Positions 15,435 through 24,171 of a DNA stretch of 36,075 nucleotides are shown piece after piece. The DNA lies in the NCBI GenBank assembly GCA_913055575.1, contig CAJXLI010000008.1:1-36075 (forward strand), written 5' to 3'. Origin of the DNA: an uncultured Ectothiorhodospiraceae bacterium. Its GTDB lineage: Bacteria > Pseudomonadota > Gammaproteobacteria > Nitrococcales > Halorhodospiraceae. Numbering within the stretch: the first letter of the stretch is position 1; every line of letters starts with the position of its first letter. A program made the position numbers and the translations under genes. The notes under the pieces were generated by a model that saw nothing but the letters and a program-made list of their open reading frames with translations, was not told the DNA's origin and did no database searches.

Positions 15435-16406
15435 TCAGTACCGGACCAGCGCCGATCCCCAGGTAAAGCCGCCGCCAAAGGCCTCGAAGAGCAGCAGTTC
15501 GCCGCGCTGGATGCGCCCGTCGCGCACGGCTGTATCCAGGGCGATGGGGATCGATGCCGCGGAGGTATTGCCGTGCTCGCCTACCGTCACCACGACGCGA
15601 TCCATGTGCAGATCCAGCTTCTTGGCCGTGGCCTGGATGATGCGGATATTCGCCTGGTGGGGGACCAGCCAGTCCACCTCCGTCTTATCCACCTGCGCCG
15701 CGTCCAGCGTCTCCTCCACGATCCGCGTGAGGGTGTTCACCGCGACCTTGAACACCTCGTTACCGCGCATGTGGATGTAGCCGCTCTGGGTCCCTAGCGC
15801 CGCGTAGCCTTGGCCGGGGCCCCACGGCACGTAGAGGAGTGGCTCGTAGCGCCCGTCGGAGTGCAGGTGCGTCGTCAGCACGCCGGGCCGCTCGGCGGCC
15901 TCGAGGAGCACGGCGCCGCCTCCGTCGCCGAAGAGCACGCAGGTGCCGCGATCGTCCCAGTCGAGGATCCGGGTCATGGCCTCGGCCCCCACGACCAGGG
16001 CCCGCTCCGCGCCGCCCGTGCGCACGAAGCGGTCCGCGATGCCGAGGCCGTAGATGAAGCCGGAGCAGGCGGCGGAGACATCGAAGGCGGTGGCGCCGGG
16101 CCGGATGCCCAGATCGCGCTGCAGGCTGGAGGCCAGGCTCGGGAAGACGCGATCGGGCGTGCAGGTCGCGACGACGATCAGGTCGACGTCGTCACCGCTG
16201 ATGCCGGCGGCCTCCAGGGCCCGCTGCGCAGCGATGCGCGCCAGATCACCGCAGCATTCCTCCTCCCCGATGACACGGCGCTCGTAGATCCCGGTACGCT
16301 CGCGGATCCACTGATCGGAGGTCTCGACCTGCTGCTCGAGATCCCGATTCGTGACCACCCGTTGGGGGAGGTAGCTCCCCGTGCCGATAATCCTTGCGCT
16401 TGTCAC
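15435..16406 (-). CDS. fabH: Beta-ketoacyl-ACP synthase III
   Basis: FabH starts fatty-acid synthesis by condensing acetyl-CoA with malonyl-ACP. The 323-residue protein has the catalytic triad C114 (SAACSGFIYG), H250 (VPHQANIRI) and N280 (GEHGNTSAAS). The N-terminal GTGSYLPQRVVTN and ERTGIYERR are standard. Substrate preference for straight or branched primers cannot be told from these motifs. The start is GTG at 16406, with a 4-base GTGA overlap with the plsX stop, so the two are likely translationally coupled. Confidence 0.96.
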   Translation of the reverse strand: MTSARIIGTGSYLPQRVVTNRDLEQQVETSDQWIRERTGIYERRVIGEEECCGDLARIAAQRALEAAGISGDDVDLIVVATCTPDRVFPSLASSLQRDLGIRPGATAFDVSAACSGFIYGLGIADRFVRTGGAERALVVGAEAMTRILDWDDRGTCVLFGDGGGAVLLEAAERPGVLTTHLHSDGRYEPLLYVPWGPGQGYAALGTQSGYIHMRGNEVFKVAVNTLTRIVEETLDAAQVDKTEVDWLVPHQANIRIIQATAKKLDLHMDRVVVTVGEHGNTSAASIPIALDTAVRDGRIQRGELLLFEAFGGGFTWGSALVRY

Positions 16407-17431
16407 GCCCCTTCTCTCGCCCCTAGCAGCCGCTCGATGCGCGCCTCGATCAGGTTGGGCACCCCCTGCTCGGCCTCGCGGGCGGCCGTATCGATGGCAC
16501 GCCCGAAGGCGAAGGTGTCGGCGGAGCCGTGGCTCTTCAGCGCCACGCCCCGCAGGCCGAGGAGGCTGGCGCCGTTGTACTGGCGCGGGTCGATACGTCC
16601 GCGAAGGGAGCGCAGCACGGGCCAGGCCACGAGGCCGGCCAGGCGGGTCAGGAGGTTGCGCTGGAACTCCGAGCGCAGGTATCCAGAGATCAGGCTCGCC
16701 ACGCCCTCGCTGGTCTTCAGGGCGACGTTGCCGACGAAGCCGTCACAGACGACGACGTCCGCCTCGCCTTGGTAGACACCGTCGCCCTCGACGTAGCCGA
16801 TATAGTGCAGCTCCTCGGCGGCACCGAGCCTCTCCGCGGCCTGCTTGACCTGCTCGTTGCCCTTGATCTCTTCCTCGCCGACGTTGAGCAGCCCCACGCG
16901 CGGTTGCGCCAGATCGTGGGTAGCCTCGGCGGCTACCGCGCCCATGACCGCGAACTGGAACAGGTGATCGCTGCTGCAGTCGACGTTGGCGCCCAGGTCG
17001 AGCATGTGGGTGGCGCCGTCCCACGTAGGGATCGTGCTCATGATCGCCGGCCGCTCGATGCCCGGCAGGGTCTTGAGCAGGTAGCGGGCCGTCGCCATCA
17101 GCGCGCCGGTATTGCCGGCGCTGACACACCCGTCCGCCTCCCCGGACCGGACCATGTCGAGCGCCACGCGCATGGAGGAGTCACGCTTGTTGCGCATGGC
17201 CTGCGACGGGGGCTCGTCCATCCCCACGACCTGGCTGCAGTGGCGGATCGAGATCCGCTCCGTGCCAGCGCCGTGCGCCTGCAGCTGCTCGCGCAGGTCC
17301 GGCTCCTGCCCGACCAGGACCAGGTGCAGGTCCGGGTGGCGCTCGAGCGCCTGGGCAGCAGCGGGGACCACGACCCTGGGGCCGTGGTCGCCCCCCATCG
17401 CGTCCAGCGACAAGGTCGTCTGATGCGTCAT
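16403..17431 (-). CDS. plsX: Phosphate acyltransferase PlsX
   Basis: PlsX converts acyl-ACP and phosphate to acyl-phosphate, the donor used by PlsY to begin phospholipid synthesis. The 342-residue peripheral membrane protein begins with LSLDAMGGDHGP, the family hallmark, and contains SAGNTGALMA, LDLGANVDC, GLLNVGEEEIKGNE and VVCDGFVGNVALK. Length and motif order are normal. ATG at 17431 is the natural start. It follows rpmF by 59 bases and overlaps fabH, the classic rpmF-plsX-fabH arrangement. Confidence 0.96.
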   Translation of the reverse strand: MTHQTTLSLDAMGGDHGPRVVVPAAAQALERHPDLHLVLVGQEPDLREQLQAHGAGTERISIRHCSQVVGMDEPPSQAMRNKRDSSMRVALDMVRSGEADGCVSAGNTGALMATARYLLKTLPGIERPAIMSTIPTWDGATHMLDLGANVDCSSDHLFQFAVMGAVAAEATHDLAQPRVGLLNVGEEEIKGNEQVKQAAERLGAAEELHYIGYVEGDGVYQGEADVVVCDGFVGNVALKTSEGVASLISGYLRSEFQRNLLTRLAGLVAWPVLRSLRGRIDPRQYNGASLLGLRGVALKSHGSADTFAFGRAIDTAAREAEQGVPNLIEARIERLLGAREGA

Positions 17432-17490
17432 GCCAGGATCCGCTCGCTCACCGATTATCCTTGCCCTTGAGGGAGGTATCGCGGGAGCGC

Positions 17491-17670
17491 TCAGTCGTCC
17501 TGGCCGCGGGTAACCTTCCGCCCGCGGTAGTAGCCATCGGGGCTGACGTGGTGGCGGCGGTGGGTCTCGCCGGTGCTCGGCTCGGTCGCCAGGGCGGGCT
17601 TGCGCAGGCTGTCGTGGGAGCGGCGCATGCCACGCTTGGAGGGCGACTTGCGGTTCTGTTGTACGGCCAT
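17491..17670 (-). CDS. rpmF: 50S ribosomal protein L32
   Basis: This small gene encodes a 59-residue basic protein starting [20 protein letters not shown], the typical L32 beginning. It continues with a His/Arg-rich [17 protein letters not shown] segment and ends QDD. L32 binds 23S rRNA in the large subunit. I translated it directly: ATG at 17670 to TGA at 17491 with no internal stop. The cysteine pairs of zinc-binding L32 forms are absent, as in other gammaproteobacteria. It lies between yceD and plsX, the conserved arrangement that links ribosome and membrane lipid synthesis, with 39 bases to yceD. AGAGAAGA just upstream of ATG can serve as the ribosome site. Confidence 0.95.
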   Translation of the reverse strand: MAVQQNRKSPSKRGMRRSHDSLRKPALATEPSTGETHRRHHVSPDGYYRGRKVTRGQDD

Positions 17671-17709
17671 CGTCTTCTCTCCGGGTCGTTCAGGGATTCG
17701 CTATCGTGT

Positions 17710-18216
17710 CTAGGCTCCATCCTCCCCGTCGCTGCGCACTCGCCCGCGCAGGACGGCGAAGGGGCTGAGCGTCTCGCGCTGGGCCCCGGCATCGTGGGCC
17801 GGCGCCTCGCAGGCCCCGGACGGATGCAAGGCGACTGCCGGCAAGGCCAGGAGGATCTCCTCCTCGGCGACCGCCTGGGGCTGCACGGGCCCCGCGCTGA
17901 CGTAGGGCTCCGCCTCCGCTGGCAGGTCCTCCCCTTCCGCCTCCGAGCCGACGACCACGACGCGGAACGCCTCCGCCACCGGGTAGCGGTAAAGCCCGAG
18001 GCAGCGCTGGCAGGTGAGCGGTACGGCAGCCTCGATCCGGCCCTCCAGCACGCGCTGCCCGTGCTCATCCAGGCTGCTCGCGATCTGCAGCCAGGCTTCG
18101 CCTTCCGCTGCAGCCAGCAGCGGAGCCAGGTGCGGCATGCGGGCTAGCGCAAGCCTGCCCTCATGGGTGCGCGGCGCCGCGGCGAAGTCGTCAGGGGCCA
18201 GCCTGTCCGGCAACAT
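17710..18216 (-). CDS. yceD: YceD family (DUF177) 23S rRNA accumulation protein
   Basis: YceD is needed for normal 23S rRNA levels in E. coli and plants; its molecular action is not settled. The 168-residue protein has the family cysteine motif LTCQRCLGLY near residue 70. The acidic stretch EAEGEDLPAEAEPYV is followed by the EEEILLALPAVALHPSGAC segment, which contains the other conserved family elements. It ends with SPFAVLRG, like the usual NPFAVLAQL end of the family. ATG at 18216 is the start. It is first of the long minus-strand rpmF-plsX-fab run and is divergent from maf; the operon promoter probably lies in 18217-18319, where a TACACT -10-like box can be seen on the minus strand but no convincing -35. 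Confidence 0.9.
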   Translation of the reverse strand: MLPDRLAPDDFAAAPRTHEGRLALARMPHLAPLLAAAEGEAWLQIASSLDEHGQRVLEGRIEAAVPLTCQRCLGLYRYPVAEAFRVVVVGSEAEGEDLPAEAEPYVSAGPVQPQAVAEEEILLALPAVALHPSGACEAPAHDAGAQRETLSPFAVLRGRVRSDGEDGA

Positions 18217-18319
18217 AAGGGCTGCATGCTAGCCACGGCGCCCGGTAGTGTAAAGTGCCGGCAATGCGCACGTTACGAACCGACGCACTGACTCTTTCGC
18301 CCACGGGAGGTCCCGCAAG

Positions 18320-18901
18320 ATGCCCACCCCAAGCCCGCTGATCCTGGCCTCAGGCTCGCCCTACCGCCGGGCCCTGCTCGAGCGCCTCGGCCTCCCCTTC
18401 GAGGTGGTGCCGGCGGCCATCGACGAGGCCGTCGGCGAGGCCGAGGACCCCGAGGCGGCGGCCGTGCGCCTGGCGCAGGACAAGGCTGCGGCGGTCGCCG
18501 CGGCATGCCCCGAGGCCGCGGTGATCGGCAGCGACCAGCTGGTCGCCTTCGGTACCGAGATCCAGGGCAAGCCGGGGACGGCCGAGCAGGCCCGTGCGCA
18601 GCTGGCGCGCTACGCCGGCCGGGAGGTGCACTTCCTCACGGCGGTGAGCATCCGTCAGGGGGAGGCGGAGGCGCACGAGCTGCAAGCGGTACGGGTGCGC
18701 TTCCGCGCCCTGGATACCGAGGCCATCGAGCGCTACGTCGAGACGGATCGCCCCCTGGACTGCGCCGGGGCCATCCGCTCGGAGGGGCTCGGGGCGAGCC
18801 TGCTCGAGTCGGTGGACAGCAGCGATCCGGCGGCCCTGGTCGGGCTCCCGCTGATCGCGGTCGCCCGCCTGTTGCGCCGCCTGGGCTACCCGCTGCCGTA
18901 G
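18320..18901 (+). CDS. Maf-family nucleotide pyrophosphatase, YceF type (m7GTP pyrophosphatase)
   Basis: Maf proteins hydrolyse non-standard nucleoside triphosphates as house-cleaning enzymes; the YceF subgroup prefers 7-methyl-GTP. The 193-residue protein starts LILASGSPYRRALLERL and has VIGSDQLVAF, QGKPGTAEQA, LDCAGAIRSEG and LVGLPLIAVARLLR. The CAG motif and LVGLPL ending are those of YceF rather than of YhdE-type dTTP pyrophosphatase. The subgroup call rests on these motifs and on the location beside yceD, also seen in E. coli. ATG at 18320 is preceded by GGGAGG. It converges on sppA with six bases between stops and has no strong hairpin there. Confidence 0.92.
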   Translation: MPTPSPLILASGSPYRRALLERLGLPFEVVPAAIDEAVGEAEDPEAAAVRLAQDKAAAVAAACPEAAVIGSDQLVAFGTEIQGKPGTAEQARAQLARYAGREVHFLTAVSIRQGEAEAHELQAVRVRFRALDTEAIERYVETDRPLDCAGAIRSEGLGASLLESVDSSDPAALVGLPLIAVARLLRRLGYPLP

Positions 18902-18907
18902 CCCGGC

Positions 18908-19861
18908 TCAGCGGGGCTGGTACTCGAGCCCCAGCAGGGTCTCGAAGACGCCACGACCGAAGGCGGTACCGAAGCGGTCGGCGAATTGCGAGACCAGGTT
19001 GCCTTGGACCGTATAGTCCACCCGCTTCTCGGCGCCGATCACGTCCCGGGCGACACTGCGCGCGCTGCCGAGCTCATCGGCCAGGCCGAGCTCCAGGCTC
19101 CGGCTACCCGTCCATACCAGGCCGGAGAAGAGCCGCTCCTCGTCCACCTCGGCCGCCTCGATGGCCTCGCCGCGCCCTTGGCGGACAGCGGCGATGAACT
19201 GGCCGTGGATCTCGTCGACCATCGCCTGCACGTGCTCGACCTCCGCCTCGTCCTCGGGGGAGAAGGGATCGAGGAGGGCCTTGTTCTCGCCAGCGGTATA
19301 GAGGCGCCGCTCGATGCCGAGCTTCTTCATGGCCTCCTGGAAGCCGAAGCCGCCCATGATCACGCCGATGGAGCCCACGATGCTCGACTCGTTGACGAAG
19401 ATCTTGTCCGCGCCCGCGGCCACGTAGTACGCCCCCGAGGCGCCGATATCCTCGATAACCGCGTATACGGGGGTATCCTCGTGGGTCTCGCGCAGCCGGC
19501 GTAGCTCCTGGTAGATCTGCCGGGCCTGGACGGCGCTGCCACCGGGGCTGTTGATGCGCAGCACGATACCCTCGACGTTGTCTGCCTCGAAGGCGCGCTC
19601 CACGCCCTGGAGGACCCGGTCAGCGCTGGCCGGCGAATCGGCCATGATCGGCCCCTTGATGGCCACCTCGGCGGTGTGCGGCCCCGTATCGTCCTGCGAC
19701 GGGCTGAGGCCCGTCCGGGCCAGGAGGGCCACCCCCAGGACCACGAGGGCCAGCACCACGCTCCGGAAGATCAGGCGCCAGCGTCGTGCCCGGCGCTGCT
19801 CGCGCAGGTTCTCCTTGAGCAGCTCCACCAGCGCTTCCCGCTCAGCGTTCTCTTCGCTCAT
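18908..19861 (-). CDS. sppA: Signal peptide peptidase SppA, short (36 kDa) type
   Basis: SppA is a membrane-anchored serine protease of the S49 family that degrades cleaved signal peptides. The 317-residue protein has a basic cytoplasmic tail, one transmembrane segment (about 31-50, VVLALVVLGVALLA) and a single periplasmic S49 domain. The Ser/Lys dyad is likely S142 in IGASGAYYVAA and K194 in AGENKALLDPF. NSPGGSAVQA and GSIGVIMGG are also clear. The long E. coli SppA has two fused copies of this domain; this is the single-domain form. The ATG overlaps the rluC stop by four bases, with AAGGAGGAG upstream, so the two genes form an operon. Confidence 0.94.
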   Translation of the reverse strand: MSEENAEREALVELLKENLREQRRARRWRLIFRSVVLALVVLGVALLARTGLSPSQDDTGPHTAEVAIKGPIMADSPASADRVLQGVERAFEADNVEGIVLRINSPGGSAVQARQIYQELRRLRETHEDTPVYAVIEDIGASGAYYVAAGADKIFVNESSIVGSIGVIMGGFGFQEAMKKLGIERRLYTAGENKALLDPFSPEDEAEVEHVQAMVDEIHGQFIAAVRQGRGEAIEAAEVDEERLFSGLVWTGSRSLELGLADELGSARSVARDVIGAEKRVDYTVQGNLVSQFADRFGTAFGRGVFETLLGLEYQPR

Positions 19862-20832
19862 GCTTGCTCCTCCTTCCTGGTTTCAGGCAACTGATCGAGC
19901 ACCGCCTGCAGGTCGTCGCTGAGCGGTGCCTGGACCTCGATGGAGGCGCCGGTCTCCGGGTGCTTGAGCCGCAACGAGCTGGCGTGCAGGAAGAGGCGGC
20001 GCAACCCCCATCCGCGGGCGGTGGCGTTGCGGGCGCGATCGCCGTAGCGGTCGTCCCCGGCGACCGGGTGGCCGATATGCTGGGCGTGGACCCGGATCTG
20101 GTGGGTACGCCCGGTCTCCAGCCGGGCCGTCACCAGGGTTGCCTGCGGCCAGCGCCGCTCGACCTGGATCGCCGTGGCGGCCGGCCGGCCCTGCTTGCTG
20201 ACCTGCACCTGCCGATCCCGCCCTCGCCCGGGCAGGCGCTCCAGCGGAGCGTCCACGCGGAAGGGCTCGGAGCTGCGCAGCCGACCGAGCAGCAGTGCGG
20301 TGTAGCGCTTCTCCACGGCGCCGCGGCGCAGCTGCTCGTGGAGCCGGCGCAGGGTGGAGCGGCGCTTGGCCAGCATCAGGCAGCCGCTTGTCTCCTGGTC
20401 CAGGCGGTGGACTAGCTCGAGGAAGGGCAGCTCCGGCCGGTGCCGGCGCAGCGCCTCCACCAGGCCGACACGGACCGTGCTGCCGCCGTGCACGGCCAGC
20501 CCCGAGGGCTTGTCCAGGATCAGTAGCCGCTCGTCCTCGTAGAGCACCCCGTTGCGCAGCCGCTCGGCGAGCCCCGCCGGCAGCTGGCCGCCGGCGCTAT
20601 CGTCCGGCCTGCGGCCGGCTACAGGGGGGATGCGCACCACCTCCCCGGTACGCAGGCGCCGGGCGGGGCGGGCCCGCCCACCATCGATGCGCACCTCGCC
20701 CTTGCGCAGAAGCCGATAGACCCGGCTGCGCGGCAGGCCCTTGAGCTGGCGCAGGAGGAAATTGTCGATACGCTGGCCGGCCTCATCCTCGATGACGTGG
20801 TGGTACCGGACGCTTCGCTCGTGCTCACTCAT
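19858..20832 (-). CDS. rluC: 23S rRNA pseudouridine synthase RluC
   Basis: RluC makes pseudouridines in 23S rRNA (positions 955, 2504 and 2580 in E. coli). The 324-residue protein has an N-terminal S4 RNA-binding domain (RIDNFLLRQLKGLPRSRVYRL) and the RluA-type catalytic domain with VHRLDQETSG. The catalytic aspartate is D145, one residue from E. coli D144. ETGRTHQIRVHAQHIGHPV and GDDRYGD follow. RluD is the nearest alternative, but the S4 details and the position divergent from rne support RluC, since rluC and rne are divergent in E. coli too. It starts at ATG 20832 and is coupled to sppA. Confidence 0.94.
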   Translation of the reverse strand: MSEHERSVRYHHVIEDEAGQRIDNFLLRQLKGLPRSRVYRLLRKGEVRIDGGRARPARRLRTGEVVRIPPVAGRRPDDSAGGQLPAGLAERLRNGVLYEDERLLILDKPSGLAVHGGSTVRVGLVEALRRHRPELPFLELVHRLDQETSGCLMLAKRRSTLRRLHEQLRRGAVEKRYTALLLGRLRSSEPFRVDAPLERLPGRGRDRQVQVSKQGRPAATAIQVERRWPQATLVTARLETGRTHQIRVHAQHIGHPVAGDDRYGDRARNATARGWGLRRLFLHASSLRLKHPETGASIEVQAPLSDDLQAVLDQLPETRKEEQA

Positions 20833-20858
20833 AGGCGGATATTAGCAGAAGAATCAAT

Positions 20859-20888
20859 TTGAATGGGCGCGCAAGTCCCTGATACAAT
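20859..20888 (+). promoter_or_regulatory. Predicted sigma70-type promoter for rne
   Basis: TTGAAT (20859-20864; four of six matches) and TACAAT (20883-20888; five of six) are separated by 18 bp within the AT-rich part of the gap. Transcription would start near 20895, giving a leader of about 340 bases to the rne start codon. No other box pair in the gap looks as good. Confidence 0.5.
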
Positions 20889-20896
20889 TGACCGCA

Positions 20897-20937
20897 CGTG
20901 GTGAATTCAAAAAATTCCACCACGCCGGGTTTCCGGC
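20897..20937 (+). promoter_or_regulatory. Two tandem hairpins at the 5' end of the rne leader
   Basis: CGTGGTG (20897-20903) pairs with CACCACG (20918-20924) across an A-rich loop that could also pair AATT with AATT. Immediately after, GCCGG (20924-20928) pairs with CCGGC (20933-20937) around a GTTT loop. They share base 20924, so they would stack or compete. Both would lie at the very 5' end of the predicted rne transcript, where they could protect the end or take part in autoregulation. The role is inference. Confidence 0.45.
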
Positions 20938-21233
20938 GGCGTCGTCCTCAGAGCGGCGCCGCATAGCGAGCGCAAGCGTGAATAACCGCCGGCTCCCCTC
21001 CAGGGGGCTGGCCGATCTGCCCACGATCAACACGCCCTGCGCCCCTTCGGAGCGAGTACTGATGACACGGACGCCGCTTGCGCATTGGATGGCCTGGATC
21101 GCCGCTTGGTCCGCACCGCAGCAGCGGCCCGCGCAGTTGGCGATCGCCTGCGCCCTTCCGGCGCCGTGGCGAGCGTCCGTGCGCATCGGCCTTGGCGAAG
21201 CGATGGCGGCAGGGCTGCGGAGACTTGGTACCC

Positions 21234-24125
21234 ATGAAAAGAATGCTCATCAATGCAACTCAGCCGGAGGAGTTGCGCGTCGCCCTCGTCGATGGCCAGG
21301 TCCTCTACGATCTCGATATCGAGGCGCCCTCGCGGGAGCAGAAGAAGGCGAATATCTATAAGGGGACGATTACCCGTATCGAGCCCAGCCTCGAGGCGGC
21401 CTTTGTCCAGTACGGCGCGGAGCGTCACGGCTTCCTGCCGTTCAAGGAGATCGCTCCTGCCTACTTCACCTCGGCGGACGGCAAGCGCGCTACGCCGCGC
21501 GAGGGGCTCAAGGAGAACCAGGAGGTCCTGGTCCAGGTCGACAAGGAGGAGCGCGGCAACAAGGGCGCTGCGCTGACGACCTATATCAGCCTTGCCGGCC
21601 GCTACCTCGTCCTCATGCCCAATAACCCCCGGGCCGGCGGCGTCTCCCGGCGGATCGAGGGCTCCGAGCGTACCGAGACCCGGGAGGCGCTGCGCCAGCT
21701 CGACGTCCCCGAGGGTATGGGGCTCATCGTGCGCACGGCCGGAGTCGGCCGCAGCACCGAGGAGCTGCAGTGGGACCTGGACTACCTGCTCAAGCTCTGG
21801 GACGCCATCCAGAAGGCGACCGCCGAGCGCGCCGCCCCGTTCCTGGTCTACCAGGAGAGCGACGTTATCATCCGCGCCCTGCGCGATTACCTGCGCTCCG
21901 ATATCGGCGAGATCCTGGTGGATGACGAGGCGGTCTACACCAAGGCGCGCGATTTCATCGAGCAGGTCATGCCGTACAATCGGCAGAAGCTCAAGCGCTA
22001 CACCGATCCGGTCCCCCTCTTCTCCCGCTACCAGATCGAGAGCCAGATCGAGTCGGCCTTCCAGCGCGACGTACGGCTGCCCTCCGGGGGCGCCATCGCC
22101 ATCGACCACACCGAGGCGCTGATCTCCATCGATATCAACTCCTCGCGGGCGACCAAGGGCGCCGACATCGAGGAGACGGCGCTGAACACCAACCTGGAGG
22201 CCGCCGACGAGATCGCCCAGCAGCTGCGCCTGCGCGACCTGGGGGGGCTGATCGTTATCGATTTCATCGACATGGGCCCGCCGCGCAACCAGCGCGAGGT
22301 CGAGAACCGCCTCCGCGAGGCCGTCAAGGCCGACCGTGCCCGGGTCCAGATCGGCCGGATCTCCCGCTTCGGCCTGCTCGAGATGTCACGGCAGCGACTG
22401 CGCTCCTCGCTCGGCGAGGCCCACCAGGAGGTCTGCAGCCGCTGCAGCGGCCAGGGCACGGTGCGCAGCGTCGAGTCCCTGGCGCTGTCGATCCTGCGCA
22501 TCATCGAGGAAGAGGCGATGAAGGAGAAGACCGGCCGGGTGCTCGCCCAGCTCCCGGTGGAGGTCGCCACCTTCCTGCTCAACGAGAAGCGCTCGCAGAT
22601 CGCCGATATCGAGCAGCGCTACGGGACGCACATCCTGCTGATCCCCAACCGGAATCTCGAGACGCCGCACCACGAGATCCGGCGGATGCGCACCGACGAG
22701 GGCCTGGGGCCGGACGCCAGCAGCTACGACCTGGCCTCGCCCGCCCCGGAGCCGAGCCCCGTCGAGGCCGGCATCCCGGTTAGCCGTCCCCCGGCGCCTG
22801 CGGTCCAGGGCGTTACGCCGAGCACCCCGGCTCCGGAGCCCGGCCGCCGGAGCGCCGAGAGGGCCGAGGCCGCCGAGGGTGGCGGCGAGACGGCCGAGGC
22901 CGACGGGGAGGAGGAGGCCCCGCTCAGCTCGATCTTCCGGCGCCTGCGGGGCCTGCTCTTCCAGAGCGGCAGCGAGGAGCGGCCCGTGCCGGAGGCGAGC
23001 AAGCAGCAGCAGGGCCGCGATACCACCCGCGGGAGTGGCGGCGGTGATGCCGGCCAGTCCGCCGGGGGCCAGCGCAGCAGCCGCTCCCGGGGCGGCAACC
23101 AGCGCCGCCGCGACGGCGATGGCGCTGACCGCTCCGCCAGGGACAACAAGGGCGAGACGGGCAAGCGTAGCGGTGACAGCGCCAACAAGGAGGCGGCACG
23201 CAAGGATGGTGGCCGCGGCGGCTCGAGCCGCCGCAAGAGCGGTCCGTCCAGCAAGGCGGGCGATCAGGCAGCCGTAGGCGACGAGGCGGAGGGCGGCACC
23301 GCCAAGGCGAAGCGCAGCAGCGAGGCGAGCGCCCCGAGCCGCGATGGCGGCGCGGAGGAGAGCGCTCAGGGCGCGAGCGAGACCCCCGCGTCCGCCTCGA
23401 GCACCGCCGAGACGGCCTCCGCCAGTGCCCGGAGCGGGCGCAGCCGCCGCGGTCGCCGCGGTGGCCGGCGGCGGCGCCGGACAACCAGCAGCAGCGGCGG
23501 CTCCCAGGGCGAGCAAGGCGACGCCGCTGCGGCCGGTGCCACGACGGGCGGCGAGGACGCTCGGCAAGAGCCCGGCGGGGATAGCGCCCAGGGCACCAGC
23601 ACCGGCGGCAGCCGTCGGAAGGCCGCCTCGAGGAATCAGGCCGGCGAGCAGGGCCCTGACGCCGGGCCCGAGCCTGCTACGGAGGCGGAGACGGGGCCTG
23701 GCAGCAGCGCCGGGACGCGTCCCCAGCGCTCGCCGAGCTCGACGCCGAGCCCCGCCGATGAGGCGGGCGGCACGGCCAGCGGCGTGGCTCAGCCTGCGGC
23801 TGCGGCAGAGCCCCAGGAGGCCGCTGCGGCAGCGTCCCGGGAGGCCGCCCCGCAACCCGCGCCGACCTCGGAGGGGAGCCCGGGTGACGCCGCCCCCTCG
23901 GGCGCGGACAGCAGCGCCGCCCCCGAGGGGGCGAGGCACGACGCCGAGGCCCCGGCCTCCGGCCCGGCGCGGCGCAAGGTGGTCCGGTCCGGACGGCCGC
24001 GCAAGCCCAAGGCGGCAGCCAACGCCAATACAGCCGCGGCAAGCGGCGTGGGCGCAGACGAGGAGGCGGAGCCCGCCCCCTCGGCCAGCCAGGCCGAAGA
24101 GGGCTCGTCGGAGAGGGCGGAGTAG
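21234..24125 (+). CDS. rne: Ribonuclease E
   Basis: RNase E is the endonuclease that starts most mRNA decay and processes rRNA and tRNA precursors. The 963-residue protein begins [21 protein letters not shown] and has an N-terminal S1 RNA-binding region (about 35-120), the 5'-sensor region and the DNase I-like catalytic core. The magnesium aspartates are D300 ([12 protein letters not shown]) and D343 (IVIDFIDM). The Zn-link cysteines are C401 and C404 ([10 protein letters not shown]). Each is offset by three from the E. coli numbers. After about residue 500 the protein becomes a long low-complexity Ala/Ser/Glu/Gly-rich tail with an amphipathic patch at 564-577 and an Arg-rich patch near 732-746, as expected of a degradosome scaffold. 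Length favours RNase E over RNase G (about 490). ATG at 21234 is chosen by family alignment, though the frame is open further upstream. Confidence 0.95.
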   Translation: MKRMLINATQPEELRVALVDGQVLYDLDIEAPSREQKKANIYKGTITRIEPSLEAAFVQYGAERHGFLPFKEIAPAYFTSADGKRATPREGLKENQEVLVQVDKEERGNKGAALTTYISLAGRYLVLMPNNPRAGGVSRRIEGSERTETREALRQLDVPEGMGLIVRTAGVGRSTEELQWDLDYLLKLWDAIQKATAERAAPFLVYQESDVIIRALRDYLRSDIGEILVDDEAVYTKARDFIEQVMPYNRQKLKRYTDPVPLFSRYQIESQIESAFQRDVRLPSGGAIAIDHTEALISIDINSSRATKGADIEETALNTNLEAADEIAQQLRLRDLGGLIVIDFIDMGPPRNQREVENRLREAVKADRARVQIGRISRFGLLEMSRQRLRSSLGEAHQEVCSRCSGQGTVRSVESLALSILRIIEEEAMKEKTGRVLAQLPVEVATFLLNEKRSQIADIEQRYGTHILLIPNRNLETPHHEIRRMRTDEGLGPDASSYDLASPAPEPSPVEAGIPVSRPPAPAVQGVTPSTPAPEPGRRSAERAEAAEGGGETAEADGEEEAPLSSIFRRLRGLLFQSGSEERPVPEASKQQQGRDTTRGSGGGDAGQSAGGQRSSRSRGGNQRRRDGDGADRSARDNKGETGKRSGDSANKEAARKDGGRGGSSRRKSGPSSKAGDQAAVGDEAEGGTAKAKRSSEASAPSRDGGAEESAQGASETPASASSTAETASASARSGRSRRGRRGGRRRRRTTSSSGGSQGEQGDAAAAGATTGGEDARQEPGGDSAQGTSTGGSRRKAASRNQAGEQGPDAGPEPATEAETGPGSSAGTRPQRSPSSTPSPADEAGGTASGVAQPAAAAEPQEAAAAASREAAPQPAPTSEGSPGDAAPSGADSSAAPEGARHDAEAPASGPARRKVVRSGRPRKPKAAANANTAAASGVGADEEAEPAPSASQAEEGSSERAE

Positions 24126-24141
24126 CCGTGGCGCCCGGGCA

Positions 24142-24171
24142 CCGGCGCGGCGGCCCTAGCCGCCGCGCCGG
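24142..24171. terminator. 13-bp hairpin between rne and the phosphatase gene, overlapping the latter's 3' end
   Basis: Bases 24142-24154 and 24159-24171 are exact reverse complements with a CCTA loop. The loop and right arm lie inside the convergent phosphatase gene, whose stop codon is the loop itself (24156-24158). It begins 16 bases after the rne stop and could end transcription from both sides. No T-tract follows. Confidence 0.55.

Larger units (their letters stand above)
20833..21233. other. 401-base rluC-rne intergenic region (rne leader)
   Basis: This is the only gap over 300 bases in the window. It holds a predicted promoter for rne at 20859-20888, an AT-rich segment and two adjacent hairpins near the predicted transcript start (20897-20937). 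The rest, about 300 bases, is untranslated leader before the rne ATG. Long open frames cross it on both strands, but they lack family resemblance and are expected by chance at this G+C content. In E. coli the rne leader is also long (about 360 bases) and senses RNase E activity; a similar role here is inference. Confidence 0.6.

Noticed and set aside
18899..18918. Possible terminator between maf and sppA
   Set aside because: Only about five base pairs can form (AGCCC with GGGCT), too weak to call.
21078..21233. Upstream extension of the rne frame by 52 codons
   Set aside because: The added residues do not resemble RNase E; the family start MKRMLIN at 21234 fits better.
20888..21361. Open frame across the rne leader that could be a leader protein
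   Set aside because: It begins at a TTG without a ribosome site, continues into rne in another frame and resembles no family; chance is the simpler explanation.
22386..23939. 517-codon open frame on the minus strand opposite the rne tail
   Set aside because: It is a low-complexity Ala/Gly/Arg shadow of the repetitive rne C-terminal coding sequence; no family motif and no sensible start site.
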